A stretch of 34,692 nucleotides of DNA from Rubrivivax sp. (GTDB taxonomy: Bacteria > Pseudomonadota > Gammaproteobacteria > Burkholderiales > Burkholderiaceae_C): assembly GCA_027490215.1 (NCBI GenBank), contig JAIXYO010000047.1, positions 1-34,692 of the forward strand, in the 5' to 3' direction. The stretch's first letter is position 1, and the number at the start of each line of letters is the position of its first letter. The translations under genes were made by a program, and so were the position numbers. The notes under the pieces are model-generated. The model worked only from the letters and a program-made list of their open reading frames with translations, was not told the origin of the DNA and made no database searches. Shown one piece after another: positions 1-9,368 of the stretch.

Positions 1-200
1 CGGGCAAAGTCATCGACATGCTTGTGCAGCAACCTGGCCGCCTTGTTCAGCACTGCTGCGCGTTCTGAAAATGCGATGTGCTTCCAGGTCTGGAAGCAGT
101 TATGGGCCATGGCGAGGGCACTGTCGAGCTGTGCGTCGGTGAGGTAGTCGAAGCTCCTCGTCAGCTTGCCGTCGTTGGGGTTGACGCTTTGATAGGCCAT
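1..200 (-). CDS. Succinate-semialdehyde dehydrogenase-type aldehyde dehydrogenase, N-terminal part (cut by window edge)
   Basis: The gene reads leftwards from an ATG at 200-198 and leaves the window after about 66 residues, so only the N-terminus is visible. It begins MAYQSVNPNDGKLTRSF and continues through FQTWKH, SERAAVLNKAA and HVDDFAR. This is the usual opening of NAD(P)-dependent succinate-semialdehyde dehydrogenases of the aldehyde dehydrogenase superfamily, which oxidise succinate semialdehyde to succinate in GABA breakdown. A GGAG ribosome-binding site lies just upstream of the ATG. The catalytic Cys and Glu lie outside the window, so substrate specificity cannot be checked. It is divergent from the Crp/Fnr-like gene at 365, with about 160 bp between the two starts. 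Confidence 0.8.
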   Translation of the reverse strand, partial: MAYQSVNPNDGKLTRSFDYLTDAQLDSALAMAHNCFQTWKHIAFSERAAVLNKAARLLHKHVDDFA

Positions 201-364
201 GTCGATCTCCAGTAGGGCGGTTCAAGGCCGTCGCCGGACCATGCGCGACACAGCGCCATGGGTCTGTCTGTTCGCGCACATACGACACCAGGACAAGTGC
301 GTACCGTCGGTGCCAATGCGGCCGTCGTGTCGCCCCGGCTTGTGCCCTCATGAGGAGTTGCGTG

Positions 365-1081
365 ATGGCCACATCCGATGACGCGAAGATGAACCACTTG
401 CTGGCTGCGCTGCCAGAGGCCGACTGGCAACGCTGGCGACCGCAGCTCGAGGCGGTGGCCATGCCACTCGGCCAGGTGGTGTATGAATCGGGCAGCGCGC
501 TCAGCCACGTCTACTTTCCAACGACTGCCATCGTGTCGTTGCTCTATGTGATGGAAAGCGGCGCGTCGGCCGAGATCGCCGTCGTCGGCAACGAGGGCAT
601 CGTCGGCATCTCGCTGTTCATGGGAGGTGAGTCCACGCCGAGTCGCGCGGTGGTTCAAAGCGCGGGCCGTGGCTACCGTCTGACGGACGCGGTCATCAAG
701 GATGAATTCACGCGGACTCCGGTGCTGCATCTGCTGCTGCGCTACACGCAGGCCCTGATCACACAGATGTCTCAGACAGCCGTGTGCAACCGGCATCACT
801 CGCTCGATCAGCAGCTCTGTCGGTGGCTGCTGCTCAGCCTGGACCGGCTGCAGGGCAATGAACTGGTGATGACGCAGGAGCTGATCGCCAACATGCTGGG
901 CGTGCGCCGCGAAGGCGTGACCGACGGCGCGCTCAAGCTGCAGAAGGCTGGCCTCATTCGATACGCCCGTGGTCACATCACGGTGACAGATCGCCCGGGC
1001 CTGGAGCGGCGTTGCTGCGAGTGCTATGCCGTCGTCAAGAAGGAGTACGACCGGCTGCTGCCCGACAGGACTGCCAGCTGA
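365..1081 (+). CDS. Crp/Fnr family transcriptional regulator (first of a tandem pair)
   Basis: A 238-residue Crp/Fnr-type regulator. The N-terminal half is a cyclic-nucleotide-binding-like beta-roll (about residues 15-125, including YFPTTAIVSLLY and VGNEGIVGISLFMGG). The C-terminal half is a winged helix (from about residue 165, MTQELIANMLGVRREGVT). I chose the ATG at 365 because GAGGAG at 352-357 sits 7 nt upstream; the in-frame ATG at 350 lies on top of that site. I see no N-terminal cysteine cluster of the FNR iron-sulfur type, so the signal is unknown. The gene at 1222 is a close paralogue in the same direction, 140 bp downstream. The effector and targets cannot be read from the sequence. 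Confidence 0.9.
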   Translation: MATSDDAKMNHLLAALPEADWQRWRPQLEAVAMPLGQVVYESGSALSHVYFPTTAIVSLLYVMESGASAEIAVVGNEGIVGISLFMGGESTPSRAVVQSAGRGYRLTDAVIKDEFTRTPVLHLLLRYTQALITQMSQTAVCNRHHSLDQQLCRWLLLSLDRLQGNELVMTQELIANMLGVRREGVTDGALKLQKAGLIRYARGHITVTDRPGLERRCCECYAVVKKEYDRLLPDRTAS

Positions 1082-1221
1082 GCCATGAGCCCGGAACGCG
1101 ACCCGAACGCCAGTGGTCGCCGGGACGTAGGACGGGGATGACAGAGAACCCCGTTCAAGGCCTCTACGTCGACGCCTGCGATCTCTTGAAGATCAAGGCA
1201 GTCCAACGAAACGAGAGTGCC

Positions 1222-1929
1222 ATGAACACAGCAGCCAAACCCACCACCTCGCCCCAGGAGAACCAACTGCTGGCAGCGCTCAGCCCCAGTGAACGGGAGC
1301 GCTGGTGGCCGCACCTGGAAACCGTCACGCTGAAGCGGGGGCAGGTGCTGTGCGAGTCGGGCGTCGATCCCGACCATGCCTACTTCCCGATCACCGCCAT
1401 CGTGTCGCTGGTTTACCTGACCCTGGACGGCGAATCGACAGAAACGGCGGTCGTCGGCCGAGAAGGCATGGTGGGCATCTCGCTGTTCATGGGCGGGAGC
1501 GCAACGCCGACCGAAGCCGTGGTGCAAAGCGCAGGCGTGGCTTGCAGGCTGCGGTCGCAGTTCATCAGAAGTGAGGCAAACGCTGCCAGCCCCGTGCTGA
1601 AGGTGCTGCTGCGATACACGCTGACCATGATGGCGCAGGTGGCGCAGACCGCGGCCTGCAATCGCTTTCACTCGATCGACCAGCTGTACTGCCGCCGGCT
1701 GTTGATGGGGCTGGACCGTTCATCGAGCGCCGAGCTGACGCTGACCCAGGAACATGCCGCCAGCCTGCTGGGGGTGCGGCGTGAAGGCGTCACCGCTGCC
1801 GCGCACAAGCTGCAAGGGCGAGGCGCAATCCGCTATCGGCGCGGGCAGATCTGCGTGCTTGATCGCCAGCAACTCGAAGCAAGCACCTGCGACCACATCC
1901 CTTACCGCCAGAGCGCAGCGTCCGCGTAG
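1222..1929 (+). CDS. Crp/Fnr family transcriptional regulator (second of a tandem pair)
   Basis: A 235-residue paralogue of the preceding gene with the same order: a beta-roll sensor (YFPITAIVSLVY, VGREGMVGISLFMGG) and a winged helix around LTQEHAASLLGVRREGVTAAAHKLQ. The frame is open far upstream, into the preceding gene. I place the start at 1222 (MNTAAKPTTS) because the paralogue aligns only from shortly after this point (QLLAAL versus HLLAAL). The ribosome-binding site there is weak, and an ATG at 1138 is the alternative. The near-identical DNA-recognition segment (LGVRREGVT in both) suggests overlapping targets, while the sensor halves differ more. Nothing in the sequence identifies the ligand. 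Confidence 0.87.
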   Translation: MNTAAKPTTSPQENQLLAALSPSERERWWPHLETVTLKRGQVLCESGVDPDHAYFPITAIVSLVYLTLDGESTETAVVGREGMVGISLFMGGSATPTEAVVQSAGVACRLRSQFIRSEANAASPVLKVLLRYTLTMMAQVAQTAACNRFHSIDQLYCRRLLMGLDRSSSAELTLTQEHAASLLGVRREGVTAAAHKLQGRGAIRYRRGQICVLDRQQLEASTCDHIPYRQSAASA

Positions 1930-2049
1930 CTCGCATTCCTGGCTGGCAGCACGGTGACAAATCACAGACCCTGATCCGGGGCATCCCAAACCCGTGCTGA
2001 GAGCACCTGAGTGCACGCGGGCCTTTCGCGGACCGCAAAGCTCGCGAGC

Positions 2050-3645
<1,596 letters not shown>

Positions 3646-3755
3646 TGGAACTTGTAGCAACAAGCTCCTGGGCTCGTCTGTTCGTCAGCGCACACACCTG
3701 AGCTTGGGCAGAGGTGAGGGTTGACTTGAATCCATGCTTCCGGGAAACTAGAAAT

Positions 3756-4082
3756 ATGGAAGAAAAAGCCGCCGTCGCGTCCCTCGCTGCTTTGGCCCAG
3801 GGCATGCGCCTGCGGGTTTTTCGGGCGTTGATCGGCGCGGCCCCCAAGGGCATGACCCCGGGCGAGTTGTCTGCCATGCTGGATGTGCCGGGCTCCACCC
3901 TGTCCTTCCACCTCAAGGAACTGATGCATGCCGGCCTCGTGACCCAGGAGCGCGAGGGCCGTAATTTGATCTACCGGCCATCCATCGAGCAGATGAATGC
4001 CTTGCTGGACTACCTCACCGCCCACTGCTGCCAGGGCGCGGCCTGCGAGCTTGTCTCTGCCCCTGGCTGCACCACCTGCTGA
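3756..4082 (+). CDS. arsR: ArsR/SmtB family arsenite-responsive repressor with C-terminal Cys cluster
   Basis: A 108-residue winged-helix repressor. The recognition region (about 33-75) contains MTPGELSAMLDVPGSTLSFHLKELMHAGLV, and the wing is EREGRNLIY. The canonical ELCVCDL metal site in the DNA-binding helix is absent. Instead the tail carries Cys91-Cys92-x4-Cys97 and Cys105-x2-Cys108. This resembles the C-terminal As(III) site of the Acidithiobacillus ferrooxidans type (adjacent Cys pair plus a third Cys). I chose the ATG at 3756 because only this start gives the usual family length. It heads arsC-aqpS and should repress them until arsenite binds. A TTGACT at 3721-3726 may be the -35 element; I see no convincing -10. 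TTCC-G-GGAA at 3738-3746 is a weak operator candidate. Confidence 0.92.
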   Translation: MEEKAAVASLAALAQGMRLRVFRALIGAAPKGMTPGELSAMLDVPGSTLSFHLKELMHAGLVTQEREGRNLIYRPSIEQMNALLDYLTAHCCQGAACELVSAPGCTTC

Positions 4083-4121
4083 CCGGTGACGACTTCGAAC
4101 TCCTGCTACTAAAGGCGCGCC

Positions 4122-5147
4122 ATGAACGACAGGGTCTACAACGTGCTTTTCATCTGCACCGGCAACTCGGCCCGGTCCATCATGGCCGAGGGTCTGATGA
4201 ACCACCTTGGAGGCGGGCGATTCAAGGCGTGGTCGGCAGGCAGCCACCCGAATGGCACCGTCAACCCGTTCGCACTGAAAACCCTGGCCGGCTGGCATAT
4301 CCCGACGGACGGTTATCGAAGCAAGAGCTGGGACGAATTCGCCCAAGCGGGTGCACCAACGCTGGACTTCGCATTCACGGTCTGCGACAGCGCCGCCGGT
4401 GAGGTCTGCCCCGTGTGGCCGGGCCAGCCATTGACCGCGCATTGGGGTGTGCCGGACCCTGCCGCCGTTGAGGGCAGCGATGAAGAAAAGGCCAGGGCTT
4501 TCATGGATGTCGCCAACACGCTGAAGCGCCGGATCGAGCTTTTGCTGGCATCACGCATGAACTCGCTCGCCCCGATGTCGCTGCAGAGGCAGATCGAGCG
4601 TATCGGCCGTCGCCAGGCAGACGAAGCGACCATCAACGTCCTGATCCTGTGCACCCACAATTCCGCACGCAGCGTGCTGGCCGAAGGCATGCTCAATGAA
4701 CTCGCAGCGCGCCGAGGACAGGCGGTCCGCGGCTACAGCGCAGGCAGCGAGCCCAGCGGACGCATCAATCCATTCGCCTTGGAGGCGTTGCAAAACGTTG
4801 GCGTCGACACGAGCGAGTTCAGGAGCAAGAGTTGGGACGAATTCAGCCGCGATGACGCCCCGCCGCTGTCGATCGTCATCACGGTGTGCGACAGCGCAGC
4901 AGCCGAGACCTGTCCCGTGTTCTTCGGGGGCTCGGGCGGCGCGCCACTGAAGACGCACTGGGGGTATCCCGATCCTTCCAGAGCGGAGGGCGGCGACGAG
5001 GGCAAGCGCCGCGCTTTCGAGCTCACCCGGCAGGCGATCGGCTTCCGAATGCTTCAGTTGCTCGAGCTTCTAGACGTACCCGAAGTTGTCAAGACTGCCG
5101 ACCGCAGTTCGATCCAGGCGGTGCTGGACAGCATCGGCGGGAGCTGA
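4122..5147 (+). CDS. arsC: Tandem-fused thioredoxin-type arsenate reductase (two ArsC/LMW-PTP domains)
   Basis: A 341-residue protein made of two complete low-molecular-weight phosphatase-like ArsC domains. Domain 1 (about 1-145) has the P-loop CTGNSARS with Cys12, the redox pair Cys88 and Cys96 (TVCDSAAGEVCPVWPG) and the general acid Asp112 (HWGVPDP). Domain 2 (about 168-320) repeats this with CTHNSARS (Cys177), Cys256 and Cys264, and Asp284 (HWGYPDP). A basic helical linker at about 146-168 joins them. The family reduces arsenate to arsenite using three cysteines and thioredoxin. A normal member is about 140-170 residues, so this is a fused duplication with both active sites intact. The domains are diverged (for example PVWPG versus PVFFGG), so the fusion is not recent. 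It lies 39 bp after arsR and 2 bp before the aquaporin gene. Confidence 0.94.
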   Translation: MNDRVYNVLFICTGNSARSIMAEGLMNHLGGGRFKAWSAGSHPNGTVNPFALKTLAGWHIPTDGYRSKSWDEFAQAGAPTLDFAFTVCDSAAGEVCPVWPGQPLTAHWGVPDPAAVEGSDEEKARAFMDVANTLKRRIELLLASRMNSLAPMSLQRQIERIGRRQADEATINVLILCTHNSARSVLAEGMLNELAARRGQAVRGYSAGSEPSGRINPFALEALQNVGVDTSEFRSKSWDEFSRDDAPPLSIVITVCDSAAAETCPVFFGGSGGAPLKTHWGYPDPSRAEGGDEGKRRAFELTRQAIGFRMLQLLELLDVPEVVKTADRSSIQAVLDSIGGS

Positions 5148-5149
5148 GC

Positions 5150-5857
5150 ATGATCAGAATCGAGTGGCACAAGCTCTTCTCAGAGTTGCTGGGCACCGCG
5201 CTGCTGCTGGCCATCGTGATCGGCTCGGGCATCATGGCTGAACGACTGTCCGGCGGCAATGTCGCCGTTGCCCTCCTGGCCAATACGCTGGCCACGGTCG
5301 GTGGCCTTTACATCCTGATCGAGGTGTTTGGACCGGTCAGCGGTGCGCACTTCAATCCTGCGGTGAGTGCCGTGATGGCCTGGCGTGGCCAACTGGACAA
5401 GGCCACATTGCTGCCCTACATCGTCGCCCAACTCATCGGAGCGATGCTGGGGGCTTGGCTGGCCCACGCCATGTTCGACATGGCGATCCTGCAGTTCTCG
5501 ACCAAGTTGCGCACTGGCACGGGCCAGTGGATCGCCGAGGCAGTGGCCACCGCCGGTCTGCTGCTCGTCATCCTGCGTGCCCCGGCGGGCCGGGCGGCGC
5601 CCATGGTCGCCGCCTACATCGGTGCGGCCTACTGGTTCACAGCTTCGACATCGTTCGCCAATCCAGCTGCTGCTTTCGGCCGCATGTTCAGCGACAGCTT
5701 CGCGGGCATTGCACCGGCGAGCGCTCCTGCTTTCATGGCCGCGCAGTTCGTCGGCGCAGCGATCGGCGTGGGCATAGACCAGGCGCTGCGTCCTGCCCGC
5801 GCCACTGCGGCGAGACTGATCGAGTCCGGGGAAACCGGCACCGCTGGGCCCCCTTGA
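5150..5857 (+). CDS. aqpS: Arsenic-associated aquaporin (AqpS-like MIP channel)
   Basis: A 235-residue major intrinsic protein with about six membrane segments and two NPA half-helices: HFNPAVS (NPA 69-71) and FANPAAAFGR (NPA 171-173). The Arg that normally follows the second NPA and narrows the pore is Ala174; an Arg appears only at 178. A non-Arg filter is also a feature of the arsenic-operon aquaporins typified by Sinorhizobium meliloti AqpS, which lets arsenite leave the cell down its gradient after ArsC has made it. The start is only 2 bp after the arsC stop and preceded by GGGAG, indicating translational coupling. Since no arsB or acr3 is present, this channel is the best candidate for arsenite release. 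It could also carry other small neutral solutes. Confidence 0.9.
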   Translation: MIRIEWHKLFSELLGTALLLAIVIGSGIMAERLSGGNVAVALLANTLATVGGLYILIEVFGPVSGAHFNPAVSAVMAWRGQLDKATLLPYIVAQLIGAMLGAWLAHAMFDMAILQFSTKLRTGTGQWIAEAVATAGLLLVILRAPAGRAAPMVAAYIGAAYWFTASTSFANPAAAFGRMFSDSFAGIAPASAPAFMAAQFVGAAIGVGIDQALRPARATAARLIESGETGTAGPP

Positions 5858-5923
5858 CCCCATCTGCAGTTGATTGGGTGCGCGGGTATCCTCACCCTGC
5901 GGACAGCATGAGTGGAAATCAAC

Positions 5924-6664
5924 ATGGGCACTCCAACGGCAGTGGTGGTGGGCGTCGGCGCCGAGCGAGGCATTGGCGCTGCGGTGTGCAGGCGTTTCGC
6001 CGCCGGCGGGTTTCACGTCCTCGTCGCGGGTCATACCGAATCCAAGATCGAGCGGGTGGCCAGTCGCATCCGGGCGGAGGGTGGAAGTGCACAGCACGTC
6101 GTGGTCGACACCACCTCGGAGGCCGATGTCGAAAAGCTGTTTGACCTGGCCATCGCACCTGGCGCAGGTCGCGAGCCGGTGAACGCGGTCGTCTTCAATG
6201 CCGGCAACAACCAGGTCATCGACTTTCGATCGCTGTCGGCGGAACAGTTCGAAAGCTTCTGGCGGGTCGGCTGCTTTGGTGGCTTCCTCGTCGGGCGCGA
6301 GGCGGCACGGCGGATGGTCCCGTTGGGGCGTGGCACGGTCATCTTCACCGGCGCCTCCGGAAGCCTCCGTGGCAAACCGGGATTCGCCCACTTCGCAGCC
6401 GCGAAGGCAGGGCTTCGCATGATTTCGCAGAGCATGGCGCGCGAGTTCGGGCCTCAAGGCTTGCATGTGGCCCATGTGCTGATCGACGGCGGTGTGAACG
6501 GCGACCGGCTGCGGAAGATGGCGCCCGGCATGGTCGAACAGCGCGGCGAAGACGGCCTGCTCGATGTCGACGCGATTGCCGAGACCTACTGGCATCTGCA
6601 CCAGCAACCCAGTTCAGCGTGGGCACAGGAGATCGATCTGCGCCCCTACAAGGAGTTGTTCTGA
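5924..6664 (+). CDS. SDR family oxidoreductase with Phe at the catalytic Tyr position
   Basis: A 246-residue short-chain dehydrogenase/reductase. The N-terminal Rossmann motif is VVGVGAERGIG, followed by FNAGNN (the usual NNAG position) and the catalytic-Ser region FTGASGS. In the YxxxK motif the sequence reads HFAAAK: the Lys is present but the Tyr is replaced by Phe. An SDR subgroup with FAxAK is known to me, so this may be a feature of the family rather than damage, but classical proton relay is lost. I start at the ATG at 5924, with GGAA 6 nt upstream; a GTG at 5912 is the alternative. It lies 66 bp downstream of the aquaporin gene on the same strand and may be cotranscribed. The substrate is unknown. 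Confidence 0.87.
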   Translation: MGTPTAVVVGVGAERGIGAAVCRRFAAGGFHVLVAGHTESKIERVASRIRAEGGSAQHVVVDTTSEADVEKLFDLAIAPGAGREPVNAVVFNAGNNQVIDFRSLSAEQFESFWRVGCFGGFLVGREAARRMVPLGRGTVIFTGASGSLRGKPGFAHFAAAKAGLRMISQSMAREFGPQGLHVAHVLIDGGVNGDRLRKMAPGMVEQRGEDGLLDVDAIAETYWHLHQQPSSAWAQEIDLRPYKELF

Positions 6665-6773
6665 CGCGCTGCGGCGACAGCGCGCACGCAACCACGGACG
6701 TGATCAGGCTGGCTTCGGTTCGACCTGAATCGTCCTGGTATTTTTTGACCGCCACCCCACCACAGGAGACCCC

Positions 6774-7424
6774 ATGAAACTGCTCAATTCCTTCGGCCCG
6801 AATCCGCGCATGGTGCGCATGTTCTTGCTCGAGAAGAACATCACGCTGCCCTTTGAGAACGTTGACATCCTCGCGGGCGAAAGTCGCAAGAGCCCTTACC
6901 TCGAGAAGAACCCCGTCGGCCAAACGCCCAGCCTTCAGCTTGATGATGGACGCGTCATCGCCGAGACGGTCGTCATCTGCGAATACCTGGAGGAGCAGCA
7001 CCCTGCGCCCGCGTTGATCGGTACCAACGCGCTGGAGCGAGCCGAGGCACGCATGGCCCTGCGGCGCATGGAGCTCAACGCCACCGAATACCTGTACAAC
7101 GGCTTCCGCTTCGGCGCAGGGCTGCAGTTGTTCAAGGACCGTGTGCGCTGCCTGCCGGAAGCTGCGGAAGGCCTGAATGCCAAGGGCGCGGACGGCCTGA
7201 AGCTCGCCGACTCGCTGCTCAAGGGCCAGACCTTCCTCTGCGGCAACCGCCTGACGATCGGCGATCTGGTGCTGTACTGCTGTGTGGACTTCTGCGCGTC
7301 GGCGGGCTTCAAGGTCTCCCCTGACCTCACGAACCTGCACGCCTGGCTCGAGCGCATGAACGGTCGGCCCAGTGCGACAGCGTCGCTGTCGTCCAATTGG
7401 AGCGAAATCGGCCTGCGCGGCTGA
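6774..7424 (+). CDS. Glutathione S-transferase family protein
   Basis: A 216-residue two-domain GST. The thioredoxin-like N-terminal domain (about 1-80) has the start MKLLNSFGPNPRMVR, the cis-Pro region NPVGQTPSL and the glutathione-contacting AETVVICEYLEE. The all-helical C-terminal domain (about 90-205) has FLCGNRLTIGDLVLYCC, the N-capping segment of GSTs. AGGAG lies 7 nt before the ATG. It is separated from the SDR by 109 bp, so it may have its own promoter. The placement between the ars genes and convergent arsA suggests, but does not show, a role in glutathione-dependent detoxification. Confidence 0.92.
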   Translation: MKLLNSFGPNPRMVRMFLLEKNITLPFENVDILAGESRKSPYLEKNPVGQTPSLQLDDGRVIAETVVICEYLEEQHPAPALIGTNALERAEARMALRRMELNATEYLYNGFRFGAGLQLFKDRVRCLPEAAEGLNAKGADGLKLADSLLKGQTFLCGNRLTIGDLVLYCCVDFCASAGFKVSPDLTNLHAWLERMNGRPSATASLSSNWSEIGLRG

Positions 7425-7491
7425 GGAACTCGCCGAAACCTTCCGCGTTGAGGGCAAGGCGAGTGCCGGAGAGCGCCTGATCGAATGTCAC

Positions 7492-9264
7492 TCACGGTGG
7501 CGTGACTGCAACTGCTGATGGCTTTCTGATCAGCGCGGACAGCGCAGCGAAACCGATCGGTGGCGTGGTCAGCCAAGGAATGGTGAACATGCGCCTGGCC
7601 AGCCCAGCGGCCAGGCGCTCCATCTGAAGGCGTTCTCCGGCCAGCCGCGCGAGCAGCAATGGATCACTGGTGCCTGCCGCCAGCACGCTCTTGTTGAGCA
7701 CCCAGGCGTACGGCTCGATCCCGGCACGGCGCAGGTCTGCTTGAAGTGCCGCAGCCTGTGACACTGGCGTCACCTCGGGCAGTGTCACCAGAATGATCCG
7801 GGTGTACGAGGCGTCCTGCAGCCTCATCAACGGGGTGACGATGCGGGACATGCCCTGCCCGGCGAACTCCTGCATCATCTGTCGGTGATAGGCGCCAGTC
7901 GCATCCATCAGCAACATCGAATGGCCTGTAGGCGCTGTGTCCAGCACGACGAAGGCGCCGCGCGCCTCGCTGACGATGCGCGAGAACGCGTGGAACACCG
8001 CCACTTCTTCCGTACAGGGCGACTGCAAATCCTCCAGCAGCAGCGCCTGCTCGGCCGCGTCGAGGCCGGGTGATTTGGCCGACATGATCTTGTCGATGTA
8101 GCGCTGCGTTTCGACTTTCGGGTCGATCCGGCTCACGTGCAAGCCGGGTACATCGCCGTTGAGCGTTCCGGCAAGGTGGGCTGCAGGGTCGGTGGTGCTG
8201 AGATGCACGCTCTTGCCGCGTTCGACGAGCCCCAGAGCCAGGGCCGCAGCGACCGTCGTCTTGCCGACGCCACCCTTGCCCATCACCATGATCAGCCCGT
8301 GCCCTGTGGCAGCCAGTTCGTCGGCCAGCGCGTCCAGACCCTGAGGTTGAGCACCAGCGACCGGGATCGACACCATGGGCAATTCGACCGGGCGGGCACC
8401 GGTGCTCAGCAGTGCGCGCAATGCAGGCAAGCCGACGGTGTCGAAGGACCGCAGTGGAATCCGATCCTGCGGCAGTTCGCGCAGCGACGCTGGCATGGTG
8501 TCCAGCGCCTGCTGGCCCAGGTCCTCGATGCTGCACGCCACCGCATCGGTTCGTGCGCTGGCGCGGAAGACACCATTGATCGCGAGCCGCTGGTTGTTCA
8601 GCCCGAGTTCGCGCAGTTCGTCCGATGTGTGTGCTGCTTCAGCAATGGCGCCCTTGTCCGGTCGAGTCACCAGGATCACCGTGGTCTTCGCCGGATCGCT
8701 CATGGCTTCAAGCGCAGCCTTGAATCGCGCCTCCTGCATCTTCAAACCTGAATGCGGCCCCAGGCAGGAAGCGCCACGATCATTGCCTTGGAGGAATCCG
8801 GTCCACGCCTTGGGCAGGCTGAGCAAGCGCAAGGTGTGCCCCGTGGGCGCCGTGTCGAAGACGATGTGATCGTAGGTTCCGGTGTGGCCCGACAAGAGCG
8901 ACGAAAACTCATCGAAGGAGGCGATCTCGGTCGTGCAGGCACCGGACAGCTGTTCGCGCACCGTCGAGAGTTCCTTGGCGCTGGCACTCGCGCCGATCTG
9001 CGCCAGAACCCGTTGGCGATAGGACTCGGCTGCGTTGTCGGGGTCGATGTTCAGCACCGACAGGCCGGGCGCGCCGGGCACAGGCACAGGTGTGTTGCGA
9101 AGTTCAATGCCGAGCATCTCATCCAGATTCGACGCCGCGTCGGTGCTGACCAGCAGCACCTTCTTGCCGGCATCCGCCAGGCTCACTGCGGTTGCTGTCG
9201 CGAGCGAGGTCTTGCCGACCCCGCCCTTGCCGGTGAAAAACAGAAATCGGGTCGGGTGCTTCAC
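7492..9264 (-). CDS. arsA: ArsA arsenite-stimulated ATPase (two-domain)
   Basis: A 590-residue ArsA with the full two-half architecture. The first P-loop is GKGGVGKTS (Lys18) and the second GKGGVGKTT (Lys335). Each half has the DTAPTGH switch (137-143 and 442-448). The three metalloid-binding cysteines expected from E. coli ArsA (Cys113, Cys172, Cys422) are all present, as Cys110 (GACTTEIA), Cys167 (GASCLGP) and Cys417 (SPCTEEVA). ArsA normally powers the ArsB pump at the membrane and receives As(III) from ArsD; neither gene is in the window. The start is a GTG at 9264 without a strong ribosome-binding site. It follows the DUF2892 gene by 104 bp on the same strand and converges on the GST gene. 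Confidence 0.94.
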   Translation of the reverse strand: MKHPTRFLFFTGKGGVGKTSLATATAVSLADAGKKVLLVSTDAASNLDEMLGIELRNTPVPVPGAPGLSVLNIDPDNAAESYRQRVLAQIGASASAKELSTVREQLSGACTTEIASFDEFSSLLSGHTGTYDHIVFDTAPTGHTLRLLSLPKAWTGFLQGNDRGASCLGPHSGLKMQEARFKAALEAMSDPAKTTVILVTRPDKGAIAEAAHTSDELRELGLNNQRLAINGVFRASARTDAVACSIEDLGQQALDTMPASLRELPQDRIPLRSFDTVGLPALRALLSTGARPVELPMVSIPVAGAQPQGLDALADELAATGHGLIMVMGKGGVGKTTVAAALALGLVERGKSVHLSTTDPAAHLAGTLNGDVPGLHVSRIDPKVETQRYIDKIMSAKSPGLDAAEQALLLEDLQSPCTEEVAVFHAFSRIVSEARGAFVVLDTAPTGHSMLLMDATGAYHRQMMQEFAGQGMSRIVTPLMRLQDASYTRIILVTLPEVTPVSQAAALQADLRRAGIEPYAWVLNKSVLAAGTSDPLLLARLAGERLQMERLAAGLARRMFTIPWLTTPPIGFAALSALIRKPSAVAVTPP

Positions 9265-9368
9265 GAATCGGATGTTGCCAGGCCGTTACGCCGGAGGCGC
9301 GCGGAAGCGGACCGGGTCAGCTCGCGAAAGCTGTCGGTTCGGTCAGACATCGCTGGCTTTACGCGCAC

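Noticed and set aside
1185-1197. CTTGA-AGA-TCAAG inverted repeat upstream of the second Crp/Fnr gene
   Set aside because: It looks like a Crp/Fnr half-site pair, but the spacing is 3 bp and does not match the known boxes; it may be chance.
5180-6607. Minus-strand open frame of about 475 codons across the aquaporin and SDR genes
   Set aside because: Composition is typical of antisense translation; the plus-strand genes are unmistakable.
7428-7464. ACTCGCC / GGCGAGT inverted repeat between the GST and arsA genes
   Set aside because: The 23-nt loop and absence of a T-tract make a terminator unlikely.
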